Under the pieces are notes generated by a model. The model searched no databases. It was not told the DNA's origin and worked only from the letters and a program-made list of their open reading frames with translations. A program made the position numbers and the translations under genes. DNA of 32,500 nucleotides, taken from assembly GCA_002104895.1 (NCBI GenBank), contig MCFG01000095.1, positions 30,001-62,500 of the forward strand. The letters are read 5' to 3'. This document shows, one piece after another, positions 17,950 through 28,888 of this stretch. Every line of letters starts with the position of its first letter. Position 1 is the first letter of the stretch. Origin of the DNA: Anaeromyces robustus. Taxonomy: Eukaryota; Neocallimastigomycota; Neocallimastigomycetes; Neocallimastigales; Neocallimastigaceae.

Positions 17950-18276
17950 AAAAAAAAAATAAGAATTCGTTTATTTAATTTATATAATATAATAATAATA
18001 TTTGAAATGTATAAAAAATAATATATAAAAAATATACTAATATATTACATTTTTTTATTATATAATTAATAAAAATAATTATCTTATAGGTCATTTATAG
18101 AAAAAAACAATAATCTTATGAATTAAATATACATGTAAATACTATATTACTAAAAAATTAATTATTTATATATATACATTAAATACATTAATATTTTTAC
18201 ATTTCTTTTTTTATGTTTTTTATTTGTTTTATTTCATTTCATTTTAATTTTTTTTATTTTATTTAATTTAGATTTA

Positions 18277-18310
<34 letters not shown>

Positions 18311-18590
18311 TTCTTTTTATTTTAATTTTTGAGATCTATAAAGGATATATATAATATATCGATATACCAAAAAAAAATAAAATAAAATAGTCTATTATTA
18401 GATTTTTCAATAAATTTAAATTTAATTTATAAATTGTTTAAATAATTTATTACTCATATAATGAAAAAAATTTTTTTTGAATTTTATTTATCGTATTATT
18501 AATAAATAAATAAATAAATAGATAAATAAATAAATAAATAAATAAACAAATAAATAAACAAATAAATAAATAAATAAATAAATAAACAAA

Positions 18591-18633
<43 letters not shown>

Positions 18634-18670
18634 ACAAATAAATAAATAAATAAATAAATAAATAAACAAA

Positions 18671-18766
<96 letters not shown>

Positions 18767-19157
18767 AATAAATAAAATAAAATAAAATAAATAAATATTT
18801 ATAAAAAAAAAGTAGAAAAAGTAATAAGAAAAAGTTTACTTAAATAATAAAAATAAAATATAATTAGATAGATAATAATTAATTAATTATTATAGATTTT
18901 TTTTTTTTTTTTTTTTAAACTTATTTATTTATAATTATAATTACTATTAAATTAATTTAGATGTTTATAAATATAATTATTTTTATTAAGATTCAAAATA
19001 TAAGTTATTTTTAAATGAAACATCTACATTAGTCAAATAAATATAAAGAAATTATCAAGTTAATTTACAATTTTACAATTTAAAATAACATTAAAGTGAA
19101 GAATAGTTTTATGTAAATTAATAATTAAATCTTCAAAAGAATATCTATCAATTCAGT
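17950..19157. other. Intergenic spacer with long (AAAT)n array
   Basis: This region lies between the 3' end of CEP164 and the start of the SLC35F-like transporter. It contains a (TTA)n run near 18281-18310 and the long AAAT array. The last 150 bases before 19158 are slightly less AT-rich and probably include the transporter's 5' leader. No gene seen. Confidence 0.6.
18500..18762. repeat. (AAAT)n microsatellite, about 65 units with CAAA and GATA variants
   Basis: This is the longest tetranucleotide array in the window. Single C or G substitutions occur at intervals in its left two thirds. The right third is nearly pure. Confidence 0.97.
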
Positions 19158-21535
19158 ATGGCTAATAATACCCTATTTAATTTACATCCAAATGAATTGA
19201 GATATTCAACAATTTGTTTGGTAGTGTGCATTATTTGCTGGAATTTTCAAATGGTATATTGAAGTTTTGAAATATATACTTACATTTTTATATATTTTAT
19301 ATATTAGTATAATTTTTTTTTTTCTATGTTGAAATTAATATTTATTTAATTATATACAATTAAAAAATATTCTTTTTTTCATATTTAATTAAAATTATTA
19401 TTTATTATATATATAGGAATTAATCCGAAATCTCGAAATAAATTTAAAATATGATAAACCATTTTTAATAGTGTATGATTAAACAGAAAGTTTAATAATA
19501 TATGCATATATGATTTATTGATATTTTAATTTATTATAGTAATATTGAAGTTTAATATTTAAAAAATATTTCAATTAATTATTAATAATTAATAAATCTT
19601 TTATTTTAATTATATATATTTATTCGAAAATGTTATTAGATGGTTAAATACAAGTTTACTTATATTTTCGATTCCATTATATTCTCGTCATAACAAAACT
19701 GTTGTTAAAGAACCATTAAAATTAGAATCCCCAAATGAAAAAGAAAGATATTATCAATATGCAACACAATTATTAAAAAAATCAAGTAATATGATAACAT
19801 TTTTTTTATTATAAAAAAAATAATTAATTTTATTTATACTAATGTGATGTTATTTTTTTTTTTTTTATTATATTAATTAATGTAAATTTGTATATTGATA
19901 GAAATACTATCCAAATATCAAACATCTTTAAAACCTGTATATTCAAAAATAATTGATATTACATTTATTATAAATAAGAATGTAAAAATTTTATTATATT
20001 CTTTGTTGGGTACAAAAAGAGCATTACCTTCATTTTCATTTATATTAATTATGGCATTATTACAAGTTATTCCATATTTTCTGTGGTATTTTGCTATTAA
20101 TTATTCCAACGTTTCAGATATGATGGTTATATCCAATTCTTCTTCCATTTTTACATATATTTTAACAATTATTATATTGAAGGAACAAATTTCATTGACA
20201 AAATTACTCGGAATTGCTCTTAGTTTTACTGGTGTGATATACATGTCACTTTGGAATTCTGAAGAAGATATTGTTGAAGAAATTATTCAAGATGAAGTTG
20301 TTATGAATAATAACTTTAATGAAACTTTGATAGGAGATTTAAAATTAGCTGCTTCCTTTAAAAATGCTACTTTAAATAATTCTACCATTTTTCAAAGAGA
20401 TATTGATTTAAATGGGTTAAATGAGGAATTTCGTGAAGATATCGATATTCTTTATAAAAAAAGAATCATTGCAAATATATTAGCTGTAAATATGAAATAT
20501 TAAAAAATATATATATTATAAATAATATTTTAATAATTTGTGTAATTTTATATAAAAATTAGTATTTATTATATTAATATTATATATTTATATATAATTA
20601 TATTATTCATTATGTATATATAAAAGGTTGCTGGTAGTTTCTTTTTCGGTTTATCAGATGTAGTATTTACAAAATATGTTCAAGTATATAAACCAAGAGC
20701 ACATGTTAGTCGAGGAGGTACAAGTAATACACAAATTATATTTGACAGATTCTCTATAAGAGAAAGGAAACTTCAAATTTTAATGATGGTTTCAGGATTA
20801 ATTGGTATAGTATCATTACTTATTTTTTGGCCTGGTATACCTTTATTAAGTATAATAGGATTTGAACCTTTTGAAATACCTTCTATTAGTATAGGATTGG
20901 AATTGATATTTATTGCAACTCTGGGGTTTATTTATAATTATTGTTATAATTATGGATCAACTCTTTCTGGTACAGTTCAATTTACTTGTGGATTAATGAT
21001 GTCACTTCCTATTACAATTCTTTCTGATTATTTTATTAATAAAAACCCTATACGTCAAAGTGATATTATATCATCATTATTAATTATTGTAGGAGAATTT
21101 ATTATGATAGGATCCAATCGAGGAGATATATTAAGTAGCTTAAAATTAATTATATCTTATTTAAAAATGGGTCTACGAAAAATTTATGATATTATAATTT
21201 ATCCTTTACCATGTAAAGATCAATTAGATATTGATAATAACGGAATATTTTGTTGTTGTAAAATTTATGTTCAACGATATTATTTTAAAAATCGAATAAA
21301 TTCTTTAACTCGTTCAAGAAGTAATCATTTAATTGATGTCAGTAAAATGAGTATAGGAGATCTGATACCCAAATCAGCAAGAGTAAAACCTTTTAAATTA
21401 AATTCATCTGTTTATGAAGCCTTAAATATGGAAGAACTTCATCATCATTATGATGACGATAGTGATAATCAAGGTAGTAGTAGTAATAGTAATATTTATC
21501 AATCATCTTCAAATATCTCAATTAACATTGCATAA
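19158..21535 (+). CDS. SLC35F/EamA-family membrane transporter, 5 exons, 596 residues
   Basis: Exons: 19158-19253, 19417-19472, 19640-19785, 19902-20485 and 20627-21535. All introns are GT...AG and phases sum to 597 codons. It resembles the drug/metabolite transporter superfamily, closest by eye to SLC35F3/F4/F5 and fungal relatives. The joined exons give KPFLIV-WLNTSLLIFSIPLYS, recalling the family's conserved Trp-Leu-Asn-Thr-Ser region after the first helix. About ten hydrophobic segments can be seen: residues about 16-31, 51-65, 143-165, 174-192, 201-217, 295-312, 345-366, 383-400, 411-430 and 440-456. The GVIYMSLW end of the first half and GEFIMIGS near the end of the second half fit the two-fold EamA repeat. 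A hydrophilic insert at about 218-285 has three N-x-S/T sequons. The C-terminal 140 residues are hydrophilic and end in a His/Asp/Ser-rich tail. Substrate cannot be told from sequence; some SLC35F members are linked to thiamine. Confidence 0.85.
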
Positions 21536-22346
21536 ATTATGAAATAAAAAAAAAAAATAAACAAACCAACAAAAAAGAAAAAGAAAAAGAAAAAGAAAAA
21601 GAAAAAAAAGAAAAAATAAAAAATAATAATATAAATTAAAACAATATTAATAATAATAAAAGAATAAGAAGAATAAGAAGAAAAAAATTAAAATATTAAA
21701 AATATATTTATTTAATTTTTAATTATATGTATTCTTCTTAAAATAATAATATTTTTGATAATAACAATAATTATAATTATTTATAATTTTAAAGGAATAT
21801 GTAATTCATATAATAAACAATCATGCATGCATATTTTTCATATTTTATATGTGACAAAAAAAAAAAAAAAAGAAAAGAAAAAATAAATACTTTTTAAAAA
21901 AATAACTCTTTAAAAGTAAACAAACAAACAACAACAACAACAACAAATATCTATCTTTATATATATTTATTGTATATATATATATATATTAATAAATAAA
22001 ATAAATATATATCTTTTTTATTAATATAAGTATTTTTATTTATTCTTATACTTTTTTCGTTTTATTTTATTTATTTTTTCTTTATTGAATATATAAAAAA
22101 GAAAATATTATAAATAAAGCTTTTTTTAATATATTTTTATTAATTTATTTTATAGTATATTTTACAATATTATTTGCATAATTATTATTTTTTTAATACT
22201 AATATTAATTTTTTAGTTTATGTTGCTTAATTTATTAATTTATATTCATTATGTGTATTTTGTATTTTAAAAATAAAAGTTTTAATTTATAACTTATTAT
22301 ATATATTTTAAAAATAAAATTTTCTTTTATTATTTTTATTATTTTT

Positions 22347-22347
<1 letters not shown>

Positions 22348-22398
<51 letters not shown>

Positions 22399-22407
22399 TT
22401 CTTATTC

Positions 22408-22456
<49 letters not shown>

Positions 22457-22470
22457 TTATTATTATTATG
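22348..22470. repeat. (TTTA)n then (TTA)n microsatellites
   Basis: A TTTA array (about 22348-22400) is followed after a short gap by TTA triplets (about 22411-22470, broken once near 22446). The TTTA array is in the opposite orientation to the other tetranucleotide arrays of the window. Confidence 0.93.
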
Positions 22471-22529
22471 ATAATTTTTTTTAATTATTACAATTATAAA
22501 ATAATTTATATTATGTATTTCTTTTATAA

Positions 22530-22530
<1 letters not shown>

Positions 22531-22593
<63 letters not shown>
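22531..22593. repeat. (TTA)n microsatellite
   Basis: About twenty perfect TTA triplets, roughly 110 bases past the stop codon of the F-box gene on the minus strand. Confidence 0.95.
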
Positions 22594-22600
<7 letters not shown>

Positions 22601-22700
22601 AATGATGAGATTTTTATCGTTGTAATTATTAATTTATTATTTATTTATATTAGTTATTATTATTTTATTTAATTAATAATTTTATAATATTTATTTATTG

Positions 22701-24112
22701 TTATTTTAATAAAGCAGAGGATAACGCATAATTAGAACTTTCAGTATTCATATAGAATCTGAAGTGACGACTATTATATTTAATAACTTTTGAACTATAA
22801 CCAGAATAAAGTTGTTCATTTCTATATTGGTCAATATTTTGAGAATTAATGGTATACATCCATTGAGATGAGGTAAATTCAACAGGTGATGAGACGACAC
22901 GAACTTGTGGCATCATTTTATTTAAATAATCAAATGATTTTTGTGTAATATGTTTACATCCTGATAAACCAATACATTCTAATTTATTACAATTTTCATA
23001 AATTTTTTCAATGACATCATCTGTAACGTTATCAGAATTACCAATATTCAATTGACGAAGATTTGGACAACTTTTAGTAAGACGTTCTACTAATTCATTT
23101 GTGGCAATAGTTTCTAAATCAACAGCTTCTAATTTTGTAAGTTTTTCAATACCACTAATAATATCATTCATATTAATAGATCTTAAAATACGACGAACAA
23201 GTAAAGTTCTAAGATTCTTACAATTATTTACAATGGCTCTGAAGGCTTCTGAACTATGTCTAGATTCACCTTCAAACCATATATGTTCTAATCCTGGTGT
23301 ATTTCTAGTAAGTTCTGCAATAGCTAAACCTACAATCTTTAATTCTGTTGGACGAATCCATATTGTCTTCAAATTCTTGAGTCCCATAAATAAACGAATT
23401 AATTCTTCATTATCCAGGAAAGTTAAACCTGCTTTAGATAAATCTAAAAATTCTAATTCTGGACAACCTCTTGAAATAGCTTTAACGACATTTCCTGTTA
23501 ATTCAACACCATCTGTAATTCTCAAAACACGTAATGTTTTACCAATACTTTTGAAAAATTCGGCTGTAAATTGCTCTAATGATTCACTGGAATTACACCA
23601 CCACCATTCATTTGCGTTAATTTGAAGATTTCTTAAACAAAAACCAATTTTCAATTCTGTTAATTGTAAATGAAGTGAAGATAAATAATGTGCTTCTTTT
23701 GTTGTAATTCTGTGGAGTTTATTAGCATGTAAAATTCTTAATTTAGGACAATTAGCTACGACTCTTACAAGTGTACTTAATGGTATATTATCAAACTTTA
23801 AATATATTTTGAATATTAATATGTTTATATGAATATAGTTGTGAAGTTATTATAAGTAAATAAATATTTTATAATAATTAAATTAATAATGATAGTATAT
23901 AAATAATTTATATGTTATAGTTATTATAGTTATAAAATAATCATAATAAAAAGAATGAAATTATTTTTAACAAAATGTAGAATTATATATATATAAATTT
24001 ATTAATATATATAATAATAAAAAAAAATTAATAAAATAAATTATAAATTATATAAATAAAAATTTGAATAGTAATAATTAAAAAGGAATATATATATTTA
24101 TATATTAATTAT

Positions 24113-24149
<37 letters not shown>

Positions 24150-25066
24150 ATAAAAAGTTTACCTTTAAACAATATAAATTACTTCCTTTAGCTAATGCTT
24201 CTAGTTGTAAATCTAAAAGGGAAGTTAAAGGATTTTCATATTGACATTCTACTGAACCCATAACTCCAAGATCGTAATATAAAGAATGAGCAGCAGTTAA
24301 ATCAAGCTCTGTAAGAAGACCTTGATATTGTTTTGAAATAAAAGTATCTGAATTGCTTTTACTAACAATAAACCATAGAAGTTCCTTGTCACTTCTAAAT
24401 GGATGTTGTCTTAATAAATAACATAATGCAGCAGGTGACCATTCTCTGCATACTAAAGCAAATGATAATATATCTTCCTTTGGTAAAAAAAATAAAATTT
24501 TTTGTAAAATATGTGGTGGTAAATTTCTTGGATTAAATTTCTTTTCCTCTTTCACTTCTATTATTTATTATTTATTATTTATTAATTTTTATTTTTATGA
24601 ATATTATTATTAATATATTTAATATAAAGTATTTTGTAAACAATTTTTTTTTTTGAATATTCATTTAGCAAATTATTAATGAGAACAAAAAAAAAAAAAT
24701 TATAAAAATAATAAAATATTGTTAATAAATATTAAAAATCTTGTTAATTTGAAAAATGAAATTAGTTTATATATCAATTTTTATATATTTGAAAAAAATA
24801 AGAAATTTTTCAATATAATAAAACAATTTGAAATTATTATTTTTAATATTAATATAATTTTATGTATATAAAATTTAATATTTGCAATAAATTATTTATA
24901 ATCAATTATTACTTTTATTTTTTTCTACTGTATGACCAATATATTTTTCAACCTTAGCTATGGCCATATCAATTTCTGGGGTTATTTTATCAGTTGGTAA
25001 AGTATTCATAGCTTCCAAACATAATGCCAACAAATCATCTTGTAATGAAATTTTTTCATCATTCAT
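22701..25066 (-). CDS. F-box and leucine-rich-repeat protein, 3 exons, 547 residues
   Basis: Exons in coding order: 25066-24913, 24557-24163 and 23795-22701. Introns are GT...AG and phases agree (1644 nt). Proteins of this type act as substrate receptors of SCF ubiquitin ligases: the F-box binds Skp1 and the repeats bind the target. The F-box is at about residues 57-100 (NLPPHILQKILFFLPKEDIL, then ALVCREW). From about 170 on, repeats of the RNI/AMN1 type follow, with units such as CPELEFLDLS, CPNLRQLNIGNS and CNKLECIGLSGCKHIT. Joining exons 2 and 3 gives NLYCLKFDNIPLSTLVRVV, continuous with this pattern. The second exon has no ATG before the F-box, so an upstream exon is required. The proposed first exon (51 residues, starting MNDEKISLQDDLL) is the nearest frame with a matching phase, but it has no family match I can name and is less certain. 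Confidence 0.82.
24118..24147. repeat. A30 homopolymer in intron 2 of the F-box gene
   Basis: On the coding (minus) strand this is T30, beginning about 15 nt after the GTAAAC donor. Poly-Phe readings across it are artefacts of intron read-through. Confidence 0.95.
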
Positions 25067-25765
25067 TTTGAAATTTTTTTATCTCGCTTTTAATTAAAAA
25101 ATAATTAAGGATAATTTTTATGAATTGTAAGTAAAAATTTAATTTATTAATTACTGAGATTATTATTTATAATAGATCTGAAATTCAATTATTGTATATT
25201 ATTATTATTATTTTGAAATTCTTGAATTTAATTTATATACTTTTTTTTATTTATAATTTAATAATTATATTTGTACTTTATTTTTATATGTTTGCAATTA
25301 TATTTTATATTATTATTATTATTTTTATTATTATTATTATTATTAAATAGTTTTATAAATATAAAAGCAACAATAATTATGTCACTTAAATATTTATGTT
25401 ATATATAATGTATTATATATTTAAAATTTATATATATTTTATAAAATTAAATTTTCACTTTTTGGTATTTTTATATTTTATATGGATTGTAATATTCATT
25501 AACCATATTAATATACTATAAGGATTAATGAAACAAATTTGTAAATATTTTTTATTTGTTTAAAAATTGGTAATATAATAATAAAAATAAAATTGTGAAG
25601 TAAAATAAAAAATAATTAAAAATATAAATTTCAAATACATTAAATAATATATTTAAAATTAATAATAATTAATTAGATAATATATATTAATATATTTTAA
25701 ATAAATTAGATAGTATATATTATTTAATTTAATAGAGTTACTGTCATATATTATTTAATTTATTA

Positions 25766-25832
<67 letters not shown>
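25766..25832. repeat. (AAAT)n microsatellite, about 16 copies
   Basis: Perfect tetranucleotide array in the divergent spacer. Confidence 0.95.
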
Positions 25833-25833
<1 letters not shown>

Positions 25834-25998
25834 AAATTATATAATAAATAATAGATTAAATAAATTAGTATTGATGTGTAACAACCATATCATAATTTGA
25901 TAAATATTTTTTTAATTTATTATACCTATATACACATAAATTGAATTATAAATAATTTAACAATAAAAATAGAAGAAAGTAATTTTAAAATTTTATAC

Positions 25999-26043
25999 TA
26001 ATCATTTTACAATTAAAATTTTATTATAATTGTAAAATGATTA
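25999..26043. repeat. Perfect 17-bp inverted repeat, 11-nt loop
   Basis: The left arm TAATCATTTTACAATTA (25999-26015) is exactly complementary in reverse to the right arm (26027-26043). The arms contain G/C positions, so this is not simply an A/T run. Confidence 0.9.
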
Positions 26044-26589
26044 AGAAGTATTGAAAAATTATAAATATATTATTTAATATTTAGAAAAAATAAGAAAAAT
26101 GAAACTTTATGCTTTAAATCAAAGTACATTAATTATTTATACATACTATACTTACATTGAAATACCATGAAAAAAACTATGCACTAACATAATAAATATA
26201 TCTATATTACTTATTTCAATAATATTTTGACTATAATTATAAAAACTTATTATTATAATTATCTTTCAAATAATAGTTAACAAATTTTATATTTCCTTTA
26301 TATTGTTAAATTTTGAAAAGCTACAAATTAAAAAAAAAATAATAATAGATAAAAAACTTTTTACAATTTTTTATTTTAAAATTACATCAGAATTAGAATT
26401 TTAATTTTTATTTTTTATAAATATTTATGAAATACTTTTAATTGAATTTTTTTCTGAAAATATATTATATATATTATTTTTATTTTTATAAAAATAATAT
26501 AATAAATTATAATTTTTACTTATTTATAACTTTAAAAATGAATAATAATCATAAATACAAAAAATACTAATAATATTATTATTATATTA

Positions 26590-26795
26590 TAAGAATTGTA
26601 ATCAATAATAATTTTTTGTTTAATAATTTTCATTTATGGTTATTCTCCTTTATTATTTTCTTCATTTAAATCTGAAAGCAGTTTAATATTGATCTGAATA
26701 AGCGATAAATAGTATATCAGTATTTATGTTAGGTGGATCTTTTATATTTTATCTTAAAATCATATTATATTCAATGATATAATCAGGCATAAATT
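26590..26795 (-). pseudogene. Possible decayed coding remnant
   Basis: On the minus strand, the frame starting at 26790 reads MPDYIIEYNMILR, a stop, then DPPNINTDILFIAYSDQY, another stop, then short coding-like pieces. The patch is less AT-rich than its surroundings. No start, splice site set or family is recognisable. It could be a chance frame. Confidence 0.2.
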
Positions 26796-27067
26796 TTATT
26801 ACATATCTTTTTTATGTACCATGTTATGGCGAATTTCTTTTTTTTTTTTTTTTTGCATTCACAATTAGAATCATATTATAATATTAATCTACACGTGTTT
26901 CATGATTTATTATTAATAATATCATATATTGAATTAAATAGTAAAGTATTCTTACTTTACTTTTTAGTTTAATTACATTATATTATTAAAAATGAACATT
27001 TATTTACTATTTTATAGAATTAAATATTTTTAATTTTTTGATTTTATAATAATATTTTAAATTAAAT

Positions 27068-27107
27068 AATCAAATCAATAAATATTAACATATTTATTGA
27101 TTTGATT
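27068..27107. repeat. Perfect 17-bp inverted repeat, 6-nt loop
   Basis: The left arm AATCAAATCAATAAATA (27068-27084) pairs exactly with the right arm (27091-27107) around the loop TTAACA. As RNA or single-stranded DNA it would form a tight hairpin. Confidence 0.9.
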
Positions 27108-28138
27108 TTGTTAAATATTTTAAATAAATTTATTTTTTATAATAAAAAATAAGATTAAACTTTCATTTACCAAATTTTAAAGAACTAATTTTTTTTTTTA
27201 TTTTACAATATTCCATAATTATTTTTATTATAAACATAAAAGAAATAAATGCATATTTATAAATAAAAGAATAACTTTTTATTAAGAAATGAATTTATTA
27301 ATTTTAGTTATATTTAATTAAAAATTATGATTATAACATGTCAAGAATAAAATAATAAATGAAGTAAATGTTATTTTAATAAGATTATACTTTTTTTGGG
27401 ATACTTTTTTTCGTTTTTTTTTTTTATTAAAACGGTCTTTAATATATAAATAATAAAGTTTTAATAATTTTAATTTTTTTAATATTTTATTTTTTTTCTT
27501 GATGGTGAATTAGTTAATATAATAATAAATAATTCAAATAATTTATAAATTTTAAAATATATTTAATGTGATAATTGTTAAAAATATTAATATCATAAAA
27601 TTTTATAGTTTCTTTTTTTATTTTTTTTTAATACTTATATATATATATTTGTATTTTTTATTTCATTCTTTTTTTATCTTTTATTAATTTAAAATAAATT
27701 TAAATTAATTGATATTTGGTAAAATAAAAAATAAATAATGAAATAATGAAATAAAAAAAAAAAAAAAAAGAAAAGATACAAAAAATCAATCAAGCAATAA
27801 AAACCTGCATGACGGAAAATTTTTATATAATATTTTCCAAAGATAATTAATCAACAAAGTTTTTGCCTAATTATATGTAGTTAAAAAAAAGATAAATTGA
27901 ATTTAAATATATATATTTAAAGGATAATATATTTATAAAAAAATTCCTCTATTTTTTTTATTTATCATCATCAGTTTTTATATTTAACAAACTATCAAAA
28001 TAATAAAAAAAGTAGAAACTAGATATTTACAGGAATAACATAATTTATAGTTAAATATTTAGAATTAATTAATCAATTAAATATTGGTCATTTATAATTA
28101 TTACTATATTGTTTTTATTTTTCAATCTTATCTAAATA

Positions 28139-28559
28139 ATGAATAATAATTATAATATAAAAAAGATATTCTTTCCTCAACCAAAAATATATAATGAAGA
28201 AGCTGAGGAAACAGAATTACTTAATTCTTCTTCATCTTCATATTCAGAATTATTGCCATTAGAGGAACCGTTACTTCCAAATGAAAAAAATTGTAATATA
28301 ATTATATATATTATTAACATAAATATAAATATTTAATGTCAAATTCATAACAACATATAAAGATTATTTTTTTTTTTCTATTTATTATTAATTATATATA
28401 CTTATTAATTATATATATATGAATTAATCTTTTAATATATACAAATATAAAAAAAAATAACCGAATAATATTTTTCATTGTAATAAACATACATTTTCTA
28501 TACAGTAAAAAAGCAAAATTCGAGGAGAAGGTATAAATTAATAAATATATATAAATTAA

Positions 28560-28626
<67 letters not shown>

Positions 28627-28888
28627 ATACTAATTACAATTTAAATATTATTTAAATATTATAAATTTTAACCTATTCTTAACTATATATCAAAAAAAAT
28701 TTTAAATTAATATATTCGTAATATATTGTTAAATATATAATGTCATTAATAAATGTGGAAAAAGCATAACAAAAAGAAAATTGAAGTCAAAACTTTCTTC
28801 ATTAACCAATTTATTTAAAGATATTTTGCTCTATGGACTTGAACCTCAAAAACCAATCCAAAGATATCCCGTTGTTAATTTTAATTAA
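28139..28888 (+). CDS. Small basic/acidic protein of 100 residues, 3 exons with a 25-nt microexon, unknown
   Basis: Exons: 28139-28292, 28506-28530 and 28765-28888. Introns are GTAATA...ATACAG and GTATAA...AAAAAG, and the total is 303 nt in one frame (100 residues). I do not recognise the family. The first exon encodes an acidic Ser-rich segment with two LLPLEEPLLPN-like Leu/Pro/Glu motifs near residues 39-48. The microexon and the start of exon 3 give a strongly basic stretch (KKQNSRRRSITKRKLKSK). A short amphipathic or hydrophobic segment follows (LSSLTNLFKDILLYGLEPQ), and the C-terminus is Pro-containing (PIQRYPVVNFN). The exon 3 peptide is far less repetitive than surrounding DNA and is the best evidence that the gene is real. 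There is no signal peptide or clear transmembrane helix. It could be a small adaptor or a nuclear or nucleolar protein, but this is a guess. Confidence 0.65.
28557..28629. repeat. (AAAT)n microsatellite in intron 2 of the small unknown gene
   Basis: About eighteen perfect copies begin 26 nt after the donor that follows the microexon. Confidence 0.95.

Larger units (their letters stand above)
21536..22700. other. Convergent intergenic spacer with purine tract and (TTTA)n/(TTA)n repeats
   Basis: This lies between the 3' ends of the transporter (+) and the F-box gene (-). Just after the transporter stop there is an A/G-only stretch with GAAAAA repeats (about 21569-21618). The right half is dominated by T-rich microsatellites. 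No gene seen. Confidence 0.6.
25067..28138. other. Divergent 3 kb spacer with hairpins and a possible decayed coding remnant
   Basis: The largest gene-free stretch lies between the F-box gene (-) and the small unknown gene (+). It contains an (AAAT)n array, perfect inverted repeats at 25999-26043 and 27068-27107, a short one at 26940-26961, and a patch near 26590-26795 of higher G+C with coding-like minus-strand frames broken by stops. I found no intact gene. Confidence 0.55.

Noticed and set aside
19895-20503. Transporter fragments read as two separate short proteins (19895-20503 and 20783-21535)
   Set aside because: Phase-matched introns join them with three upstream exons into one ten-helix transporter.
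23101-23625. 174-residue plus-strand frame
   Set aside because: It is antisense to the well-supported leucine-rich-repeat exon of the F-box gene.
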